Made by a program: the position numbers and the translations under genes. From Promethearchaeia archaeon (GTDB lineage Archaea > Asgardarchaeota > Lokiarchaeia > Sigyniarchaeales > SOKP01), in contig JAHQWY010000193.1 in NCBI GenBank assembly GCA_029856445.1, positions 1 through 7,095 of the forward strand: a stretch of 7,095 nucleotides of DNA, written 5' to 3'. The notes beneath the pieces were generated by a model. That model was not told the origin of the DNA and did not search any database. It saw nothing but the letters and a program-made list of their open reading frames with translations. This document shows, one piece after another, positions 6,133 to 7,095 of the stretch; within the stretch, counting starts at the first letter, position 1; each line of letters opens with the position of its first letter.

Positions 6133-6153
6133 TCAAATTATAATAATTTCGAT
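6133..6153. repeat. Second copy of a 21-base near-identical repeat, upstream of the HEAT-repeat gene
   Basis: This stretch matches 2923-2943 at 20 of 21 positions; the core reads ATTATAATAATTTCGAT here and ATTATAATAATTCCGAT there. In this copy it sits between the TATA-like box and the start codon of the next gene, near the expected transcription start; in the other it overlaps the end of the zinc-ribbon gene. Confidence 0.45.
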
Positions 6154-6172
6154 ATTAAGCTTTACTTGAATA

Positions 6173-6658
6173 ATGAATTGGCATGAACAAAATATTAAAT
6201 TTAACTCATTAGTAAAACAGCTTTTCCATGATGAGGATTGGCAAAAAAGAGCTGATGCGGCAAGAGAACTTGGAATTATGAAAGAAGGTAGGTCGGTAAA
6301 TTTACTTTGTCGTGCCTTAAGATCAGAAGAAGATCACCTTGTTATTAACAGGATTATAGAAGCTCTTGGAAGAATTGGTGATGGTAGGGCAACTTTAAGA
6401 ATAATTGAAAAACTTAAAGATGAATTAAATGCTTCTGAAATGGATAAGTATAGGATCATTTATATTATAGACGCTTTGAAAAAAATAAAAGATAAAAGAG
6501 CTTTAGAGTATATTGGACCATTCCTTAGTTATTCTGATGAGGAAGTCAAGCTTCTTGCCCATGAAGCATTTGATGAAATAGAACCAAACTGGAAAGAAAT
6601 TGTAAAAAGAGAACGAAAAGAAAAATCAATCCAAGAAATCTTCAAAATTAAATTTTAA
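6173..6658 (+). CDS. Small HEAT-repeat protein
   Basis: A 161-residue all-helical protein with tandem HEAT (PBS-lyase-like) repeats. Repeat-like units are visible at residues about 11-38 (DWQKRADAARELGIMKEGR), 41-70 (LLCRALRSEEDHLVINRII, then EALGRIGDGRA), 74-110 (IIEKLKDE...IIYIIDALKKIKDKRA) and 111-138 (LEYIGPFLSYSDEEVKLLA, then HEAFDEIEP). The recurring pattern is R/K-x-x-A/I-x-x-A-L-x-x-I-x-D-x-R-A, typical of this family. The C-terminus is a Lys/Arg-rich tail. Such proteins act as protein-binding scaffolds, and some bacterial and archaeal members help attach bilins or bind iron-sulfur proteins, but nothing here shows a catalytic role. There is no membrane segment. An in-frame TGA at 6167-6169 fixes ATG 6173 as the first start; no Shine-Dalgarno is seen. 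Partner unknown. Confidence 0.85.
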   Translation: MNWHEQNIKFNSLVKQLFHDEDWQKRADAARELGIMKEGRSVNLLCRALRSEEDHLVINRIIEALGRIGDGRATLRIIEKLKDELNASEMDKYRIIYIIDALKKIKDKRALEYIGPFLSYSDEEVKLLAHEAFDEIEPNWKEIVKRERKEKSIQEIFKIKF

Positions 6659-6766
6659 TCTTGAATTCTTTCCGGTTTCTTTTAGGAATAATAAACTCGT
6701 AATAAAAGAATTATTTAAAATTTTTACACTAAATTTAGATATTAATTTACTAAAGAGCTAATTTCT

Positions 6767-7095
6767 ATGAATAAAAAACAAGTATGTTGTTGGGATTTAG
6801 AGGGACCAATAAGCTTTATTGATTTTGCAGCCGAAATTGGAAAGCTATTAGGCAATAAATCTAAGTATAATTTAAAAAAGTTTGATATGGGTACTTTCTT
6901 TACCATGATTTCTAACTATGATGATTATATTATTGATATACCCGGAGTAAAAGAAGCATTAAATATTCCGGATTATCAACCAGGGGACACACTGAGAATT
7001 ATGGCACCGCTTTATACTGCTTGTTATACCGATAAAGAATTGGTAAAATTAGCAAAAAGTAATCGTGGGTTATTACCGGGGTGTCGAGAATTAAT
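6767..7095 (+). CDS. HAD-superfamily-like protein resembling COG4030/EhaR, 3' end missing
   Basis: The frame from ATG 6767 is open to the window's right edge, giving 109 residues of an unfinished protein. The N-terminus VCCWDLEGPISFID has the look of HAD motif I, with D10 as the would-be nucleophile and E12 in place of the usual second Asp. Further matches to my recollection of the archaeal family that includes EhaR (an accessory protein of methanogen energy-converting hydrogenase A) are FFTMISNYDDYIIDI (44-58), the PGDTL turn (72-76) followed by a hydrophobic helix, and LLPGCREL (102-109). The remaining HAD motifs (Thr/Ser, Lys, acidic pair) would lie beyond the edge. A weak AAAGAG at 6752-6757 lies 9 bases before the ATG, and an in-frame TAA at 6743-6745 rules out a longer start. 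No hydrogenase gene is in view, so a hydrogenase link is not supported; a predicted phosphatase-like hydrolase is the safer call. Confidence 0.75.
   Translation, partial: MNKKQVCCWDLEGPISFIDFAAEIGKLLGNKSKYNLKKFDMGTFFTMISNYDDYIIDIPGVKEALNIPDYQPGDTLRIMAPLYTACYTDKELVKLAKSNRGLLPGCREL

Noticed and set aside
6074..6172. purD, HEAT-repeat gene and HAD-like gene as one functional operon
   Set aside because: The gaps are about 100 bases, with separate TATA-like boxes, and the products share no pathway; co-transcription cannot be shown from sequence.
1..7095. CRISPR array, transposon ends, tRNA or rRNA
   Set aside because: No regularly spaced repeats, no transposase-like frame, and no cloverleaf or rRNA-like G+C-rich block was seen on either strand.

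Overview
The window is strongly A+T-rich and densely coded, and it reads as ordinary chromosome of an archaeon. Supporting points are an archaeal-style PurD (SRWGDPEAMN motif), short TATA-like boxes (TTAAATATA type) before several genes, a poly-T terminator, few Shine-Dalgarno sites, and a partial gene resembling the archaeal HAD family COG4030/EhaR. The base composition and Lys/Ile-rich proteins fit a Lokiarchaeia-like Asgard archaeon, but that placement is a guess; no eukaryote-signature protein is recognisable here.

Layout. At the left edge is the 3' part of an unrecognised gene whose product is helix, Pro/Lys-rich linker, helix (1-879). Next is a complete M32 (Taq-type) metallocarboxypeptidase (1015-2505) followed by T-tracts. 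A 227-base spacer with a tandem repeat and an inverted repeat leads to a 66-residue double zinc-ribbon protein (2733-2933). Converging on it from the other strand is a two-gene ABC-2 transporter operon, with the ATPase at 4649-3702 and the permease at 3705-3046. The two genes overlap by 4 bases (GTGA), and a strong Shine-Dalgarno site lies inside the end of the ATPase gene. A long inverted repeat sits where the convergent genes end. Divergent from the ATPase is purD (4754-6073), then a small HEAT-repeat protein (6173-6658), then the start of a HAD-like protein cut off at the right edge (6767 onward).

The genes do not form one pathway. PurD is a purine-synthesis enzyme without other pur genes beside it, the carboxypeptidase trims peptides in the cytosol, and the ABC pair is probably an exporter of unknown substrate. 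I found no CRISPR array, transposase, tRNA or rRNA, and no convincing new multi-gene system. The less ordinary signals are noncoding: the 18-pair inverted repeat around the permease stop codon, a symmetric TATA-like palindrome between two divergent genes, a 21-base near-identical repeat 3.2 kb apart, and a 15-base tandem duplication.
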